From contig NZ_FNZZ01000001.1 in the NCBI RefSeq assembly GCF_900109565.1, forward strand, positions 310,001 to 374,000: a stretch of DNA of 64,000 nucleotides. The letters are read 5' to 3'. The DNA comes from Sphingomonas palmae (GTDB taxonomy: Bacteria > Pseudomonadota > Alphaproteobacteria > Sphingomonadales > Sphingomonadaceae). A program made the translations under genes and the position numbers. The first letter of the stretch is position 1. Each line of letters starts with the position of its first letter. A model generated the notes under the pieces. That model had not been told where the DNA came from. It made no database searches and saw only the letters and a list, made by a program, of their open reading frames with translations. Shown piece after piece: positions 26,228-35,656 of this stretch.

Positions 26228-28137
26228 ATCTCGATCTGGCTGCCCAGCTCGACGACGCGGTTGGTCGGCAGGCGGAAGAACTCCATCGCGCTCTCCGCAT
26301 TGCGCAGCATCCACGCGAACAGCTTCTCGCGCCAGATCGCCATCCCCGGCCGCTCGGACGCGAGCAGTGTCTGGCGCGACAGGAAGAAGCTCGTTTCCAT
26401 CATCCGGAACTCCGCGCCGCAGCCATCGAAATCCTTCAGGTGCGCGGGCACGTCGGGTTCCTCCATGAAGCCGTAACGCAGCACGACGCGGTGGAATCCC
26501 TGCCCCAGATCCTCGTGGAGGAAGCGGTCTGCTTCCGGGAAATACGGGATGTTGGTCACCTTGACCGTCAGCAGTATAACACGATCGTGCAGCACGCGAT
26601 TGTGCTTCAGATTATGCAGCAGCGCCGGCGGCACGCCCTCCGGCGTCGAGGTCATGAACACCGCCGTGCCCGACACGCGCGTGGCCGAGTTCGCCGCCGA
26701 GGTGATGAAGATCTTGATCGGCATCGCGGCCTCGCGCATCCGCTCCAGCATCAGCTTGCGCCCGGTCGACCAGGTGGTCAGCAGCAGGAACACGATGCTC
26801 GCGATCAGCAGCGGGAACCAGCCGCCATCGGGCACCTTGGTCAGGTTGGATGCGAAATACAGCCCGTCGATCGTCAGGAACACCGCCTCGAACGCGACCA
26901 CCAGCCACACCGGCCACTTCCAGACGCGATAAATCAGCACGCCGACCATGCAGGTCGAGATGAACATCGTTCCCGTCACCGCGATGCCATAGGCCGCCGC
27001 CAGGTTCGACGATTCGCCGAAGCCGAAGATCAGCAGCAGCACCATGACCAGCAGCGCCCAGTTGGCGCTCGGGATATAGATCTGCCCGGCCTCCGACGCG
27101 CTGGTGTGCTCAATGCGGATGCGCGGCATAAGGCCCAGCTGCACCGCCTGCTGCACGACCGAATAGGCGCCGGTAATGACGGCCTGGCTCGCGATGACGG
27201 TCGCCATCGTCGACAGGATGACCAGCGGCAGACGCCACGCCTCGGGCGCCATCAGGAAGAACGGGTTCTCCGCCGCCGCCGGGGTCGACAGCAGCAACGC
27301 GCCTTGGCCCAGATAGTTGAGCATCAACGCCGGGAACACGAACACCAGCCACGCGAGCGAGATCGGCTGCCGCCCGAAATGCCCCATGTCGGCGTAGAGC
27401 GCCTCCGCACCCGTCACGCACAATACAACCGAGCCGAGCGCGAGGAATGCGAGCCGACCGTCGTTCATCGCAAATCGGACCGCCCATGACGGGTCGAGCG
27501 CCCACAAGATGTCAGGCCGCGCTAGGATGTGGTACACCCCCATCACCGCCAGCACGACGAAATAGACGCCCATGATCGGGCCGAACAGCCGCCCGACCTT
27601 CGCGGTGCCGATCGATTGCAGGTAGAACAATGCGATGATGATCGTCACCGCGATCGGCAGCACGAACGAGTCGAATCCCTGCTCGACCGTCGCCAGCCCC
27701 TCGACCGCCGACAGCACCGAGATCGCGGGCGTGATCATGCAATCGCCGAAGAACAACGCGGTCGCCAGCACGCCCAGCATGACCAGGCTGGTGCCCCATT
27801 TGCCCGATTTCGACTGCCGCTGGATCAGCGCCAACAGCGCCAGGCTGCCGCCCTCGCCGTTGTTGTCGGCGCGCAGGATCATCAGCACGTACTTGATCGT
27901 CACGATCGAGATCAGCGACCAAAACATCAGGCTGACAACGCCAAAGATATGCAGCTGATCGACCGCGAGCGGATGGTGCCCGACGAACACCTCCTTCATC
28001 GCGTAGAGCGGGCTGGTGCCGATGTCGCCGTAGACGACGCCGATCGCGCCGACTGCCAGCTTCATCAACCCGTCGCGCGCGTGCGTGTGCGGCAGCCCGC
28101 CCGGCTGCACCGGTATGGCGCTGTTCGCGGTGTTCAC
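26224..28137 (-). CDS. kup: Low-affinity potassium transporter Kup
   Basis: The 637-residue inner-membrane protein has the KUP N-terminal signature [19 protein letters not shown], about 12 transmembrane helices ([19 protein letters not shown] and others) and a cytoplasmic C-terminal domain of about 150 residues with [15 protein letters not shown]. It takes up K+ with H+. Length fits the family (about 620-640). It is transcribed with the 2H phosphoesterase gene that overlaps its stop. Confidence 0.95.
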   Translation of the reverse strand: MNTANSAIPVQPGGLPHTHARDGLMKLAVGAIGVVYGDIGTSPLYAMKEVFVGHHPLAVDQLHIFGVVSLMFWSLISIVTIKYVLMILRADNNGEGGSLALLALIQRQSKSGKWGTSLVMLGVLATALFFGDCMITPAISVLSAVEGLATVEQGFDSFVLPIAVTIIIALFYLQSIGTAKVGRLFGPIMGVYFVVLAVMGVYHILARPDILWALDPSWAVRFAMNDGRLAFLALGSVVLCVTGAEALYADMGHFGRQPISLAWLVFVFPALMLNYLGQGALLLSTPAAAENPFFLMAPEAWRLPLVILSTMATVIASQAVITGAYSVVQQAVQLGLMPRIRIEHTSASEAGQIYIPSANWALLVMVLLLIFGFGESSNLAAAYGIAVTGTMFISTCMVGVLIYRVWKWPVWLVVAFEAVFLTIDGLYFASNLTKVPDGGWFPLLIASIVFLLLTTWSTGRKLMLERMREAAMPIKIFITSAANSATRVSGTAVFMTSTPEGVPPALLHNLKHNRVLHDRVILLTVKVTNIPYFPEADRFLHEDLGQGFHRVVLRYGFMEEPDVPAHLKDFDGCGAEFRMMETSFFLSRQTLLASERPGMAIWREKLFAWMLRNAESAMEFFRLPTNRVVELGSQIEI

Positions 28138-28278
28138 TCCTGCGCCGATCGGCCCGAGGTCACGGCTGCGTCCGTTTTGGTCCCCATATCGTTGCCGCGC
28201 CTAGCACTCTCACTATGCGCCCGCAACGCGGAACAGGAAGCGAACATGGCGCGTTCGAGCGGGCGAAAGGATCACCCG

Positions 28279-28494
28279 ATGAGCGACACCAATCCCAAGT
28301 CCGAACCATTCAGCAACGCCGAGAAGAACCCCGACGACTGGACGACCGGCGACGAGCCGATGACCGGCGCGCAGGCAAGCTATCTCAAGACGCTGAGCGA
28401 GGAAGCGCGCGAGGAGTTCGACGACTCGCTGACCAAGGCGGACGCGTCCAAGAAGATCGACGAGCTGCAGGCAAAGACCGGTCGCGGGCAGTAA
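28279..28494 (+). CDS. DUF3072 small protein
   Basis: The 71-residue acidic protein contains NPDDWTTGDEPMTGAQASYL and KTLSEEA, the DUF3072 pattern, and a C-terminal AsKKIDELQ helix. It is probably soluble and helical with a disordered start. AAGGA lies 8 nt before the ATG. Function is unknown; such proteins are often stress-linked in sphingomonads, but nothing in this sequence shows it. Confidence 0.82.
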   Translation: MSDTNPKSEPFSNAEKNPDDWTTGDEPMTGAQASYLKTLSEEAREEFDDSLTKADASKKIDELQAKTGRGQ

Positions 28495-28505
28495 TCCGGT
28501 GACGC

Positions 28506-28534
28506 AGGCGCGATCAGCCAGCTTGATCGCGCCT
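28506..28534. terminator. Bidirectional terminator hairpin
   Basis: An 11-bp perfect stem (AGGCGCGATCA with TGATCGCGCCT, 7-nt loop) lies between the convergent DUF3072 and TPR genes. Confidence 0.75.
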
Positions 28535-28544
28535 TAAGCCTCAT

Positions 28545-29186
28545 TCAGCGCAGCGCGCCGGTGGCGACCAGCCGCTCGAGCAGCGCCAAACGCAGACCGA
28601 TCTCTCGCCGGTAGTCCGTCCCTTGCGGCGACAGCGCGTACGCGCGACGCCAATACGCTCGCGCTGTCGTGAAATCGCCTGCGCGAACGTAAGCGAGTCC
28701 TGCGTAGAACGGCGGAGCCGGATGCTCGGGCGCAAGCTGCGCCGCGCGGCGGAAGGCGAGCAGCGCGGGCGGCTGAACCGGTCCCGCGCCGTTCTCGTTC
28801 GAAATGCCCGCCAGCGTTGTGCCCAGCCAGGTCCAGGCAATGAAGCTGTTGGGCAACTTGCGCACCGCGCCCAGCATCACCTGCGCCGCCGCCTGCGGAT
28901 CGCCGCTGCGCGCCATCGCGTCCGACGCGATCAGGTATGCGGCGTCCTGCGTGTAGCTGCCGAGCAGGCTGGCGCGCAGCGCGATCATCTCGGGCTCGAT
29001 CGGCGAGGCGTCGACCCGCGGGCGTGCATCGGCGCTCGCCAGGAGCGGACGCCCCTGCCACGCGTAGCCCGCCGCACCCAAGAACAACGCCGCGCCGATC
29101 AACGACCACAGCGGCCGCGCAACCCGCAACGCGACCAGCGCCGCGAACACGGCACCACCCAGCAGCGCGAGCGTCAGATAGCCCAT
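28545..29186 (-). CDS. TPR protein of cytochrome c biogenesis (CcmI/CcmH C-terminal type)
   Basis: The 213-residue protein has two N-terminal transmembrane segments (about residues 1-45) with a YAWQG motif at the membrane exit, then tetratricopeptide-like helices (APPFYAGLAYVRAGDFTTARAYW). Proteins of this shape are the last gene of sphingomonad ccm operons and are thought to present apocytochrome c to the haem lyase. Here it follows ccmE after only 4 bp; ccmF, ccmG and ccmH, normally between them, are missing. Confidence 0.78.
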   Translation of the reverse strand: MGYLTLALLGGAVFAALVALRVARPLWSLIGAALFLGAAGYAWQGRPLLASADARPRVDASPIEPEMIALRASLLGSYTQDAAYLIASDAMARSGDPQAAAQVMLGAVRKLPNSFIAWTWLGTTLAGISNENGAGPVQPPALLAFRRAAQLAPEHPAPPFYAGLAYVRAGDFTTARAYWRRAYALSPQGTDYRREIGLRLALLERLVATGALR

Positions 29187-29190
29187 CGGC

Positions 29191-29625
29191 TCATCGCTCC
29201 AGCGTCTTCGTCTCGTGCATCCGCCCCTTCATCTCGGGCGGCATATACCTCTCGTCGTGCTTGGCGAGCAGATTGGTCGCGGTAAACGAGCCATCGGGGT
29301 TAAAATGCCCCTCCGCGACCACGCCGGAGTTCTCGCGAAAAAGGTCGGGCGCGATGCCGGTGAAGCGCACCGGCGTCGTCGCCTTGCCGTCGGTCACCAC
29401 GAAGTCGATCGACACGCCATCCGCCGCGCGCCGGATAGAGTGATTTGCGACCATCCCGCCCAGCCGCACCGCCTTGTCAGGTGACGGCAATGCGCCCGCG
29501 ACATCGGACGGCGCGTAGAAGAACGCCGCCTGATCCTTCAACCCCGACAGCGCCAGCACCGCCGCGAGCACGATCGCGAGCACACCCGCGCCTGCGAGCG
29601 CCATTCGCTGGTTCTTCGCGGTCAC
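29191..29625 (-). CDS. ccmE: Cytochrome c-type biogenesis haem chaperone
   Basis: The 144-residue membrane-anchored protein has a hydrophobic N-terminal segment (MALAGAGVLAIVLAAVLALSG) and the OB-fold with FVVTDGKATTPVRFTGIAPDLFRE. The haem-binding motif is LLAKHDERYMPPEM, where the His binds haem covalently. It carries haem from CcmC to the lyase in the periplasm. The GTG at 29625 overlaps the ccmD stop by 4 bp; the longer frame upstream is out-of-family. Confidence 0.93.
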   Translation of the reverse strand: MTAKNQRMALAGAGVLAIVLAAVLALSGLKDQAAFFYAPSDVAGALPSPDKAVRLGGMVANHSIRRAADGVSIDFVVTDGKATTPVRFTGIAPDLFRENSGVVAEGHFNPDGSFTATNLLAKHDERYMPPEMKGRMHETKTLER

Positions 29626-29726
29626 TTCTCCGCGCGCCGCATCGCGAGATAGCTGACGAGCGCCAGCACCGCCGCGCCGCCCAGCGTCACGCCGTACGCC
29701 GCCCAGACGAAGGGCCACGCGTTCAC
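29622..29726 (-). CDS. ccmD: Haem exporter protein CcmD
   Basis: A 34-residue protein, too short for most gene tracks, made of one transmembrane helix (FVWAAYGVTLGGAAVLALVS) and a basic tail YLAMRRAEK. Size and hydrophobic pattern match CcmD, which helps release holo-CcmE from the CcmABC complex. The GTG at 29726 overlaps the ccmC stop by 4 bp and its own stop overlaps ccmE by 4 bp. Confidence 0.85.
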   Translation of the reverse strand: MNAWPFVWAAYGVTLGGAAVLALVSYLAMRRAEK

Positions 29727-30448
29727 GCCGCCGCCTTCCGACGCATCCGCGCCTCGGCCTTCGCGGTCGCGAGCAGCGCGCGCATGCGCATCAGCACGAT
29801 CGCGGCGAACAGCAACGTGAACCCGATCAGCGTGATCGGCAGCGGCCAAAGGATCGACCGATCAATCGTCGATTGCGTCAGCCCGATGCTCGGGCCCTGG
29901 TGCAGCGTGTTCCACCACACCACCGAATAGCGGATGATCGGCAGCAGCACCGACCCGGCGATCCCGTACAACGCCGGGATCTCACCCGCGCCGCCGCGCT
30001 CGCGATCGGCGCGCGACAGCGCCATATAGCCCAGATAGACGAACAGCAGCAGCAGCATCGACGTCAGCCGCCCGTCCCACTGCCAATACGTCCCCCAGGT
30101 CGGCCGCCCCCATATCGCACCGGTAACGAGGCAGATCGCGGCGAACACCGCCCCCGGCATCGCAATCGCGCGCGCAGCGATGGCCGCCAGCGGATGACGC
30201 CAGACGAGAAACGCGATGCTCGACAATGCGATCCCGCTCCAACCCCCCATGCCCAGCCATGCGGCGGGTACGTGCAGGTAGATGATGCGAACGCTCTCGC
30301 CCTGAAGGTAATCGGGCGGTGTCATCGTCAGGCCTGCGAAGGCACCGAAGGCGATCAACGCGGCGCCGAGCCAGAACAACACCGGCGTCAGCGGCCGCGC
30401 GACTTTGAGGAAGCGCGCGGGATTGGCAAAGGCGTGAAGCGCAGGCAC
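29723..30448 (-). CDS. ccmC: Haem export/handling membrane protein CcmC
   Basis: The 241-residue protein has six transmembrane segments and the tryptophan-rich haem-handling motif GAIWGRPTWGTYWQWDGRLT, plus conserved His in YLHVPAAW and NTLHQGPS. It loads haem onto CcmE. The start is a GTG at 30448 with a weak ribosome site. ccmA and ccmB are not adjacent in this window. Confidence 0.94.
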   Translation of the reverse strand: MPALHAFANPARFLKVARPLTPVLFWLGAALIAFGAFAGLTMTPPDYLQGESVRIIYLHVPAAWLGMGGWSGIALSSIAFLVWRHPLAAIAARAIAMPGAVFAAICLVTGAIWGRPTWGTYWQWDGRLTSMLLLLFVYLGYMALSRADRERGGAGEIPALYGIAGSVLLPIIRYSVVWWNTLHQGPSIGLTQSTIDRSILWPLPITLIGFTLLFAAIVLMRMRALLATAKAEARMRRKAAA

Positions 30449-30501
30449 GTCGCTACCGTTAGATCAGCCGACCGCGCGCGTCACGCGTCACACACTCGGG
30501 C

Positions 30502-31548
30502 TCAGCGTCCGATCAGGCGACGCGCCATGCGATCGGCGACCTCGGCCGCAGGATCGCCCGTCGCCTCGCTCTCGTCCCACACCTGGTGCAGCCGCTCGGG
30601 GATGCGCGCGATCCGCGCCATCACCTCGACCTCGTCACCGTGGCCGAGATACTCAAGCCCGACGTTGATGATGCCGCCCGCGTTGATGACGTAATCGGGT
30701 GCGTAGGTGATGCCCGCGTCGTGCAACCGCTTGCCCTCGGCCGCGGTTGCGAGCTGGTTGTTCGCGCCGCCGGCGACGATTTTCGCCTTCAACCGCCCGA
30801 TCGACTGTTCGGTCAGGATCGCACCCAGCGCATTGGGGCTGACGATGTCGGCGTCGGCGAACAGGATTTCGTCGGCGGACGCAGTCTTCGCGCCCAGCTC
30901 GGCGGCCATCCGCTCGGCACGCGCAGTATCGACGTCGGCGATGGTCAGCACCGCGCCGTCCTTCGCCAGCAACTTGGCGAGCCCGCCGCCGACCGAGCCG
31001 ACACCCTGGATCGCGACGCGCACGCCGCGCATGTCGTCGCTGCCCAGCCCACGCTTCGCCGCCGCCTTGACGCCTAGGTAAACGCCGTGCGCCGTGTACG
31101 GCCCCGGATCGCCGCCCGCCGCACCTTCTGCGACCGGCAGGCCCGAGACGTACTGCGTTTCGCCCGCGATCACCTTCATGCGCGCCTCCGACATGCCGAC
31201 GTCCTCGGCCGTGACGTAGCGTCCGCCGAGCGATTCGACCTTCTGGCCGAACGCGCGCAGCTGCGCCTCGCTGATGACCGCGCCGGGCTTGTCGGCCAGG
31301 ATCACGCCCTTGCCGCCGCCCAGCTCCAGCCCCGCCATTGCGTTCTTGTAGCTCATGCCGCGCGACAGACGCAGCGCATCGGTGATCGCGCTCGCCTCGT
31401 CGGCGTAATGCCAGAAACGCGCGCCGCCCGCGGCCGGGCCGAGCGCGGTCGAGTGGATCGCGATCACGGCCTTCAACCCCGACGCGGGATCGGTGAACAG
31501 GTGGACGCCCTCGTGGTCGTCGAAATCAGGGAAACCCCAGTTCGCCAT
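30502..31548 (-). CDS. Leucine/Glu/Phe/Val dehydrogenase family protein
   Basis: The 348-residue oxidoreductase has MSYKNAMAGLELGGGKGVIL with the catalytic Lys, the active-site AEDVGMSEARM and the Rossmann motif IQGVGSVGGGLAKLL. Size and motifs match leucine dehydrogenase more than hexameric glutamate dehydrogenase. It should deaminate branched-chain or aromatic amino acids with NAD+. The ATG at 31548 gives the canonical start; the frame runs upstream into the tRNA-His gene. Confidence 0.9.
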   Translation of the reverse strand: MANWGFPDFDDHEGVHLFTDPASGLKAVIAIHSTALGPAAGGARFWHYADEASAITDALRLSRGMSYKNAMAGLELGGGKGVILADKPGAVISEAQLRAFGQKVESLGGRYVTAEDVGMSEARMKVIAGETQYVSGLPVAEGAAGGDPGPYTAHGVYLGVKAAAKRGLGSDDMRGVRVAIQGVGSVGGGLAKLLAKDGAVLTIADVDTARAERMAAELGAKTASADEILFADADIVSPNALGAILTEQSIGRLKAKIVAGGANNQLATAAEGKRLHDAGITYAPDYVINAGGIINVGLEYLGHGDEVEVMARIARIPERLHQVWDESEATGDPAAEVADRMARRLIGR

Positions 31549-31571
31549 AACGCTCCAGCCGGGTAGATTGA

Positions 31572-31648
31572 TGGGGCGACCGACGGGACTTGAACCCGCA
31601 ACTTCCGGCATCACAAGCCGGCGCTCTAACCAATTGAACTACGGTCGC
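31572..31648 (-). tRNA. tRNA-His (GTG)
   Basis: A 77-nt cloverleaf with encoded CCA: acceptor GCGACCG/CGGTCGC, anticodon stem CCGGC/GCCGG with loop TTGTGAT (anticodon GTG). The base before position 1 (31649) encodes G-1 and position 73 is C, the standard bacterial identity pair, lost in the Rhizobiales-Rhodobacterales-Caulobacterales branch. Confidence 0.97.
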
Positions 31649-31711
31649 CGCGAAGGCCCGCGCATTAGTCGCCCGCGCAACATTCCGTCAACCGGCAAAG
31701 TGCAGATCGCG

Positions 31712-32434
31712 TCAGAACCGCCCCTCGATCGCCAGCATCCGTGCCGCTCCGTTGGCGACGAACCCGGCGGTGTCGAGCCGCGTCGCGATCGCCGGATCAC
31801 TTGGGACCAGCGTCAGCTCGGCACGGTACCGCCCGTCTGCCCACAGCCTCAGCGCCGCACCCTCGGTACCCGCCGCACTGACCAGCGGCAGCAGCAGCGC
31901 GCCGCCGTCGCACCGCGCCGTTCCGCTCACCGCGCCCGGCAGCGCCGCACCAAGGAACGTGCCCGAAATCTCCGCCCGCACGCGCCCCTCGGCCGCCTCG
32001 CACGCGCCATCGACGAAGTGCACGCTCACCTCGTCCAGGTTGAGCGCGGTGACCGGCAGCGGCGCGAACGCGCCCGCCGGCTCGATCGGCCCGGTTGCGC
32101 CGATCACGCCCGCGCGGTTGCGCGACAGTTCAACCGTTCCCGACAGCGTCTGCGCCGCGTCACCGTTGCGGCTCTCCAGCGCGACGCGCGCGCGCCCGAT
32201 CAGCAGCGCGAGCGGGGAGACGCGCGCGTTCAGGTCGCCGAGCGCCAGATCGCCGAAGCGCGCCTCGGTCAGCCGCCCGGACCACACGCTGCCCCGCACC
32301 TCGCGCGCGGCAAACCCTTGCTCATCGAGCCCCGCCCAGCCGAGCACCAGCCTGAGCGGCAGCAGCACCAGCAGCGCGGCGACGAACATCGCCAGGAACA
32401 ACGTACGCCGATCGGTCGCGAGCCGTATCCGCAT
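31712..32434 (-). CDS. gspN: Type II secretion protein GspN
   Basis: The 240-residue protein has one N-terminal transmembrane segment (TLFLAMFVAALLVLLPLRLVL) and a periplasmic beta-rich region with GWAGLDEQGFAAREVRGSVW, typical of GspN. The role of GspN is poorly known; it is not in every T2SS. It starts with the GTG/ATG at 32437/32434 overlapping the end of gspM, and is the last gene of the gsp operon. Confidence 0.85.
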   Translation of the reverse strand: MRIRLATDRRTLFLAMFVAALLVLLPLRLVLGWAGLDEQGFAAREVRGSVWSGRLTEARFGDLALGDLNARVSPLALLIGRARVALESRNGDAAQTLSGTVELSRNRAGVIGATGPIEPAGAFAPLPVTALNLDEVSVHFVDGACEAAEGRVRAEISGTFLGAALPGAVSGTARCDGGALLLPLVSAAGTEGAALRLWADGRYRAELTLVPSDPAIATRLDTAGFVANGAARMLAIEGRF

Positions 32435-32910
32435 CACGCCGCCCTCGCCTTCAGCGTCATCTGCGCGGTCACCGTGCCGTCGCCGTTGCCGCGCACGCTC
32501 AGCCCGTCGACCAGCACGCCGTCGTTTTCCAGATTACCGATCCACGCCATCAGCGCGCCCGCCTTGGCGGTGGCGATCGACGCGCGCACGCGGTCGTTCG
32601 CCTCGGGCTCCAGCGTCGCGAGTGCAAATCCCGCCGCCTCCGCACGTGTCCGTACCTCGTCGGCCAGCGGCAGCTGTACCGGGCGCAATTGCCGCCGCTG
32701 GATCGACTTCACCGCCGCCAGTTCGCGCTCCGCGCTCCCGGCGCGCACCACCGCGTCGGCGTAGCGCTCGCGCGTCGACGACAGCCCGTTGCGCACCGGG
32801 CGGATCACCAGCCCCCATACGATCGTCACCGCCAGCAGCCCCAGCATGACGAGGATCAGGCGCCGCTCGCGCAACGACCGCCCCGTGAACCATCCACGCA
32901 GTTCGTTCAT
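32434..32910 (-). CDS. gspM: Type II secretion protein GspM
   Basis: The 158-residue protein has a short cytoplasmic start (FTGRSLRERRLI), one transmembrane helix (VMLGLLAVTIVWGLVI), a coiled-coil stretch and a ferredoxin-like periplasmic domain. This is the GspM layout of the inner-membrane platform, where it pairs with GspL. It lies 16 bp after gspL. Confidence 0.87.
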   Translation of the reverse strand: MNELRGWFTGRSLRERRLILVMLGLLAVTIVWGLVIRPVRNGLSSTRERYADAVVRAGSAERELAAVKSIQRRQLRPVQLPLADEVRTRAEAAGFALATLEPEANDRVRASIATAKAGALMAWIGNLENDGVLVDGLSVRGNGDGTVTAQMTLKARAA

Positions 32911-32926
32911 GCGTCCTGCTCCCCCG

Positions 32927-34024
32927 TCACGGCGCGACCGTCAGATCGCCGGTCAACCGCCCACCGGATTGCTGGAACACACCGCTCGTCACGGTGAACC
33001 CTGCCCGCTCAAGCTGCGTCTTGACGCTGTTCGCCTGCCCTTCGCCCGCCACCGACAAGGACACGCGCAGCGCACCCGTCGGCTGGAAATCAAGCGCGGT
33101 CACCTCGCTGTCGGGCACCGCCTGCACGATCTGGTAAATCGCCGCCGCGGTGCGGCTGAACCCCGATCCCGGCCCCCGCAGCCGCGACAGCCGCTCGCCC
33201 AGCATCCGCGCCGCATCGCCCTCGCCGGCGCCGCGGGGCAATCCCTGCCGTGCCACCGCGTCCGCGTGCGCCTCCAGCGTGTCCGCCTCCAGCGAGTAGC
33301 GCGCGATCCGCACCAGATCGATCGCCAGCGTCGCCAGCAGGATCGCCGCGACCAGCAGCCCCAGCCGCCTGACGGTCGCCCAGTCGATCGCGCGCCGCGT
33401 CCGCCGCGCGAACGGTCCTTGCCTCAGATCGAGCGGCCACGTGGCTGCCGCATCCGCCGCCGCGCGCAACACCTCGTCGCGCGCCAGCGCCACCGGCTCG
33501 GCGTCGCCCAGGATCAGTTCGGTCAACCGCGCCTCGTCGGCGAACCCGGCCGAGCGTCCGCGCACCACCGCCTGTCCGGCCACATCGCCGCGCAGCCAGC
33601 CCTCCTCGGGTGTCGGCAGCAGCAGCGGCGCGGGCAGCATCGCGACTGGGTCGATGCCGCGCGCGTTCATCTCGGCGAGCCACGCCGCCATCCGCTCGGG
33701 CGAGACGACCGCAATCGCGCGTTCCTCGCCATCGGCGCCCTCGCGCGCCGCCCCGACCGCGACGTGCAAGTCGGCCGGTGTCGCGGTGGCGTCGCTGACC
33801 ACGATCCGCGCCGCCGCGGCCGCCTGCGCCGCCGACCGCGCGGGCAGCGCCGCCCAGTGCAGCGTCACGGCGTCGGCAGGTGCGACCGCCACGACCGGCA
33901 GGTTCGCATCCGCCTCGGCGGGCGGCATGCCCTCGCCCTCGTCGAGCACATCGTCGCGCATACGCCACCAGCGCCACGGCTGATCCGCGGCAGGCGGCAC
34001 GAAAAGGAGCGTCGTCGCGGTCAT
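32927..34024 (-). CDS. gspL: Type II secretion protein GspL
   Basis: The 365-residue protein has a cytoplasmic actin-like region (about residues 1-225), a transmembrane helix (LGLLVAAILLATLAIDLV) and a periplasmic C-terminal domain. GspL recruits the ATPase GspE to the membrane. The ATG at 34024 overlaps the gspK stop by 4 bp. Confidence 0.87.
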   Translation of the reverse strand: MTATTLLFVPPAADQPWRWWRMRDDVLDEGEGMPPAEADANLPVVAVAPADAVTLHWAALPARSAAQAAAAARIVVSDATATPADLHVAVGAAREGADGEERAIAVVSPERMAAWLAEMNARGIDPVAMLPAPLLLPTPEEGWLRGDVAGQAVVRGRSAGFADEARLTELILGDAEPVALARDEVLRAAADAAATWPLDLRQGPFARRTRRAIDWATVRRLGLLVAAILLATLAIDLVRIARYSLEADTLEAHADAVARQGLPRGAGEGDAARMLGERLSRLRGPGSGFSRTAAAIYQIVQAVPDSEVTALDFQPTGALRVSLSVAGEGQANSVKTQLERAGFTVTSGVFQQSGGRLTGDLTVAP

Positions 34025-34989
34025 GATACGTCGCCCCATTGCCGCGAGACGAGCCGCGCGGGAAGGGTCCGCGCGTCGATCAGGCCCTGTTCGTGCAATT
34101 CAGCGCCATTCGCGACCACGTCGATCGTCAGCGCGAACCACACCGACTTCACCCGCGTCTGCGCTTTCGCATCCATCGCCGGCGTGCCAGCACCGCCCAG
34201 CGACAGCGCGTTCCACACCGGATCGGTCGAGCCATAGCCCTGTTCGGGCCGCCTCAGCAGCACCCCGCGCGCCGCCTCTACGCCCCCGCCCGTCTCCAGC
34301 AGCATCGCCAGCAGCGGCGCCTGTTCGGGCAGCAATGTGTTGACGTTGATCACCGCGCGATCGACCGTCGGCAGCGCGCACAACCACGGGCGCAGCAGCT
34401 GATACTGCTCGGCCGTCACACCCGACACCGCGCGCAGCTCGCTCACGTCCGCCATCAGCGTGCCCGAGGTGCGATAGCCTCGATATGCGCCATCCTCCGC
34501 CCCGCCGGGCAGCGCGGCGTCATCCGAGTCGATGAAATCCGCCGTAGCCGCCGGGATCGCCTCGCCGCCCGGCACGCGCAGCAACCGGATCAGCCGCTGG
34601 AATTGCAGCAGCGTCTGGTTGTTCGCCGCGTAGCTGCCATCGGGTGCCTCGACCACCAGGCTGTTGAGGTTGAAGCAATTGCCCCCGTCGCGCACCCGCG
34701 CCGTCGCGACGCCGCCCGGGATCGGTAGTCCGAACGGCCGATCGCTCCATCCGCCCAAGAGCGCGACGCGGTCACCCGCTTGCCTGAGCAAACTTGTCAC
34801 CCGCGTCGTCGCCAGCGTCTCTGCGGCGTAGGCGTAACCACGCGCGGCATCGAGGGCGCCCGCGTTGGCGGTCAGCCGCGTCGACACGCGCAATCGCTCC
34901 AGCGCGGTCGCCGCCAGCACCGCGATGACCGCCACCAGCAGCAGCACGGTCAGCAGCGCCGCGCCGCGCTCGCCCCTATCGCCGCGCAT
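34021..34989 (-). CDS. gspK: Type II secretion minor pseudopilin GspK
   Basis: The 322-residue protein has a prepilin-type N-terminus (GERGAALLTVLLLVAVIAVL) followed by a large globular domain. Features such as FNLNSLV, DFIDSD and the RAVINVNTLLP segment match GspK, which caps the pseudopilus tip with GspI and GspJ. The ATG at 34989 gives a short leader and overlaps gspJ by 14 bp. Confidence 0.9.
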   Translation of the reverse strand: MRGDRGERGAALLTVLLLVAVIAVLAATALERLRVSTRLTANAGALDAARGYAYAAETLATTRVTSLLRQAGDRVALLGGWSDRPFGLPIPGGVATARVRDGGNCFNLNSLVVEAPDGSYAANNQTLLQFQRLIRLLRVPGGEAIPAATADFIDSDDAALPGGAEDGAYRGYRTSGTLMADVSELRAVSGVTAEQYQLLRPWLCALPTVDRAVINVNTLLPEQAPLLAMLLETGGGVEAARGVLLRRPEQGYGSTDPVWNALSLGGAGTPAMDAKAQTRVKSVWFALTIDVVANGAELHEQGLIDARTLPARLVSRQWGDVS

Positions 34990-35656
34990 TGGGTGTCGGC
35001 GTGGGAGTGGGTGACGGTCGCGCACCGGGCGCATCGCCGCGACGCGGGCGCGGCGCGCCGGTGCCGACCAGGAACAGCATGCGATAAGCGGTGCCATTCT
35101 CGCGCACCAGCGTCAGCTCCGCCGCCTGCGGCAGCGCGGCGAGCGGCGTGCCCTGCCAGCTGTCGCTCCACGCGCCGGCGTAGCGGAACCGCCACGTCGC
35201 CTGACGCACGCCCTCGACGATCAGCGCCGCCGGCAGCGGTGCCGCCCCGTCGAGCGCCGGGTATCCGACTCGCTCGATCCCGCCCGCGGTCAGCTGATAT
35301 TCGACCTTCTGCAACGTCGCGCGCGGTGACTGGTCGATGTTGCTCCACCCGCCACGTACCAGTCGCAGCATCGGCACCTGCCCCGCACCGCCGGTGAAAG
35401 CGGGCAGCCGCGTTCCGTTCTGATCCCGCGTCGGGCGGTTCACTGCCTGCGCAAGATCGGCGGTCAGGATCGACGAAAGCCGGTTGATCGCGCCGATGTC
35501 GTCCAGCGCCGCGCCCGAGGCTCCTTGCGCGCGCACGCTGAACGCGAGCAGCGCGACGCCCGCCGCCGCGATCATGCCGAAGATCATCAGCGCGATCATG
35601 ACCTCGATCAGCGTGAAGCCGGCCTGCCCCTGACTTCTTCTTGGCGCGCGCCTCAC
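34976..35656 (-). CDS. gspJ: Type II secretion minor pseudopilin GspJ
   Basis: The 226-residue protein has the prepilin signature QAGFTLIEVMIALMIFGMIA (cleavage after the Gly, methylated Phe, Glu5) and a C-terminal beta-domain. The last residues are Pro/Thr-rich and disordered. The start is a GTG at 35656 overlapping the gspI stop by 4 bp. Confidence 0.9.
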   Translation of the reverse strand: MRRAPRRSQGQAGFTLIEVMIALMIFGMIAAAGVALLAFSVRAQGASGAALDDIGAINRLSSILTADLAQAVNRPTRDQNGTRLPAFTGGAGQVPMLRLVRGGWSNIDQSPRATLQKVEYQLTAGGIERVGYPALDGAAPLPAALIVEGVRQATWRFRYAGAWSDSWQGTPLAALPQAAELTLVRENGTAYRMLFLVGTGAPRPRRGDAPGARPSPTPTPTPNARR

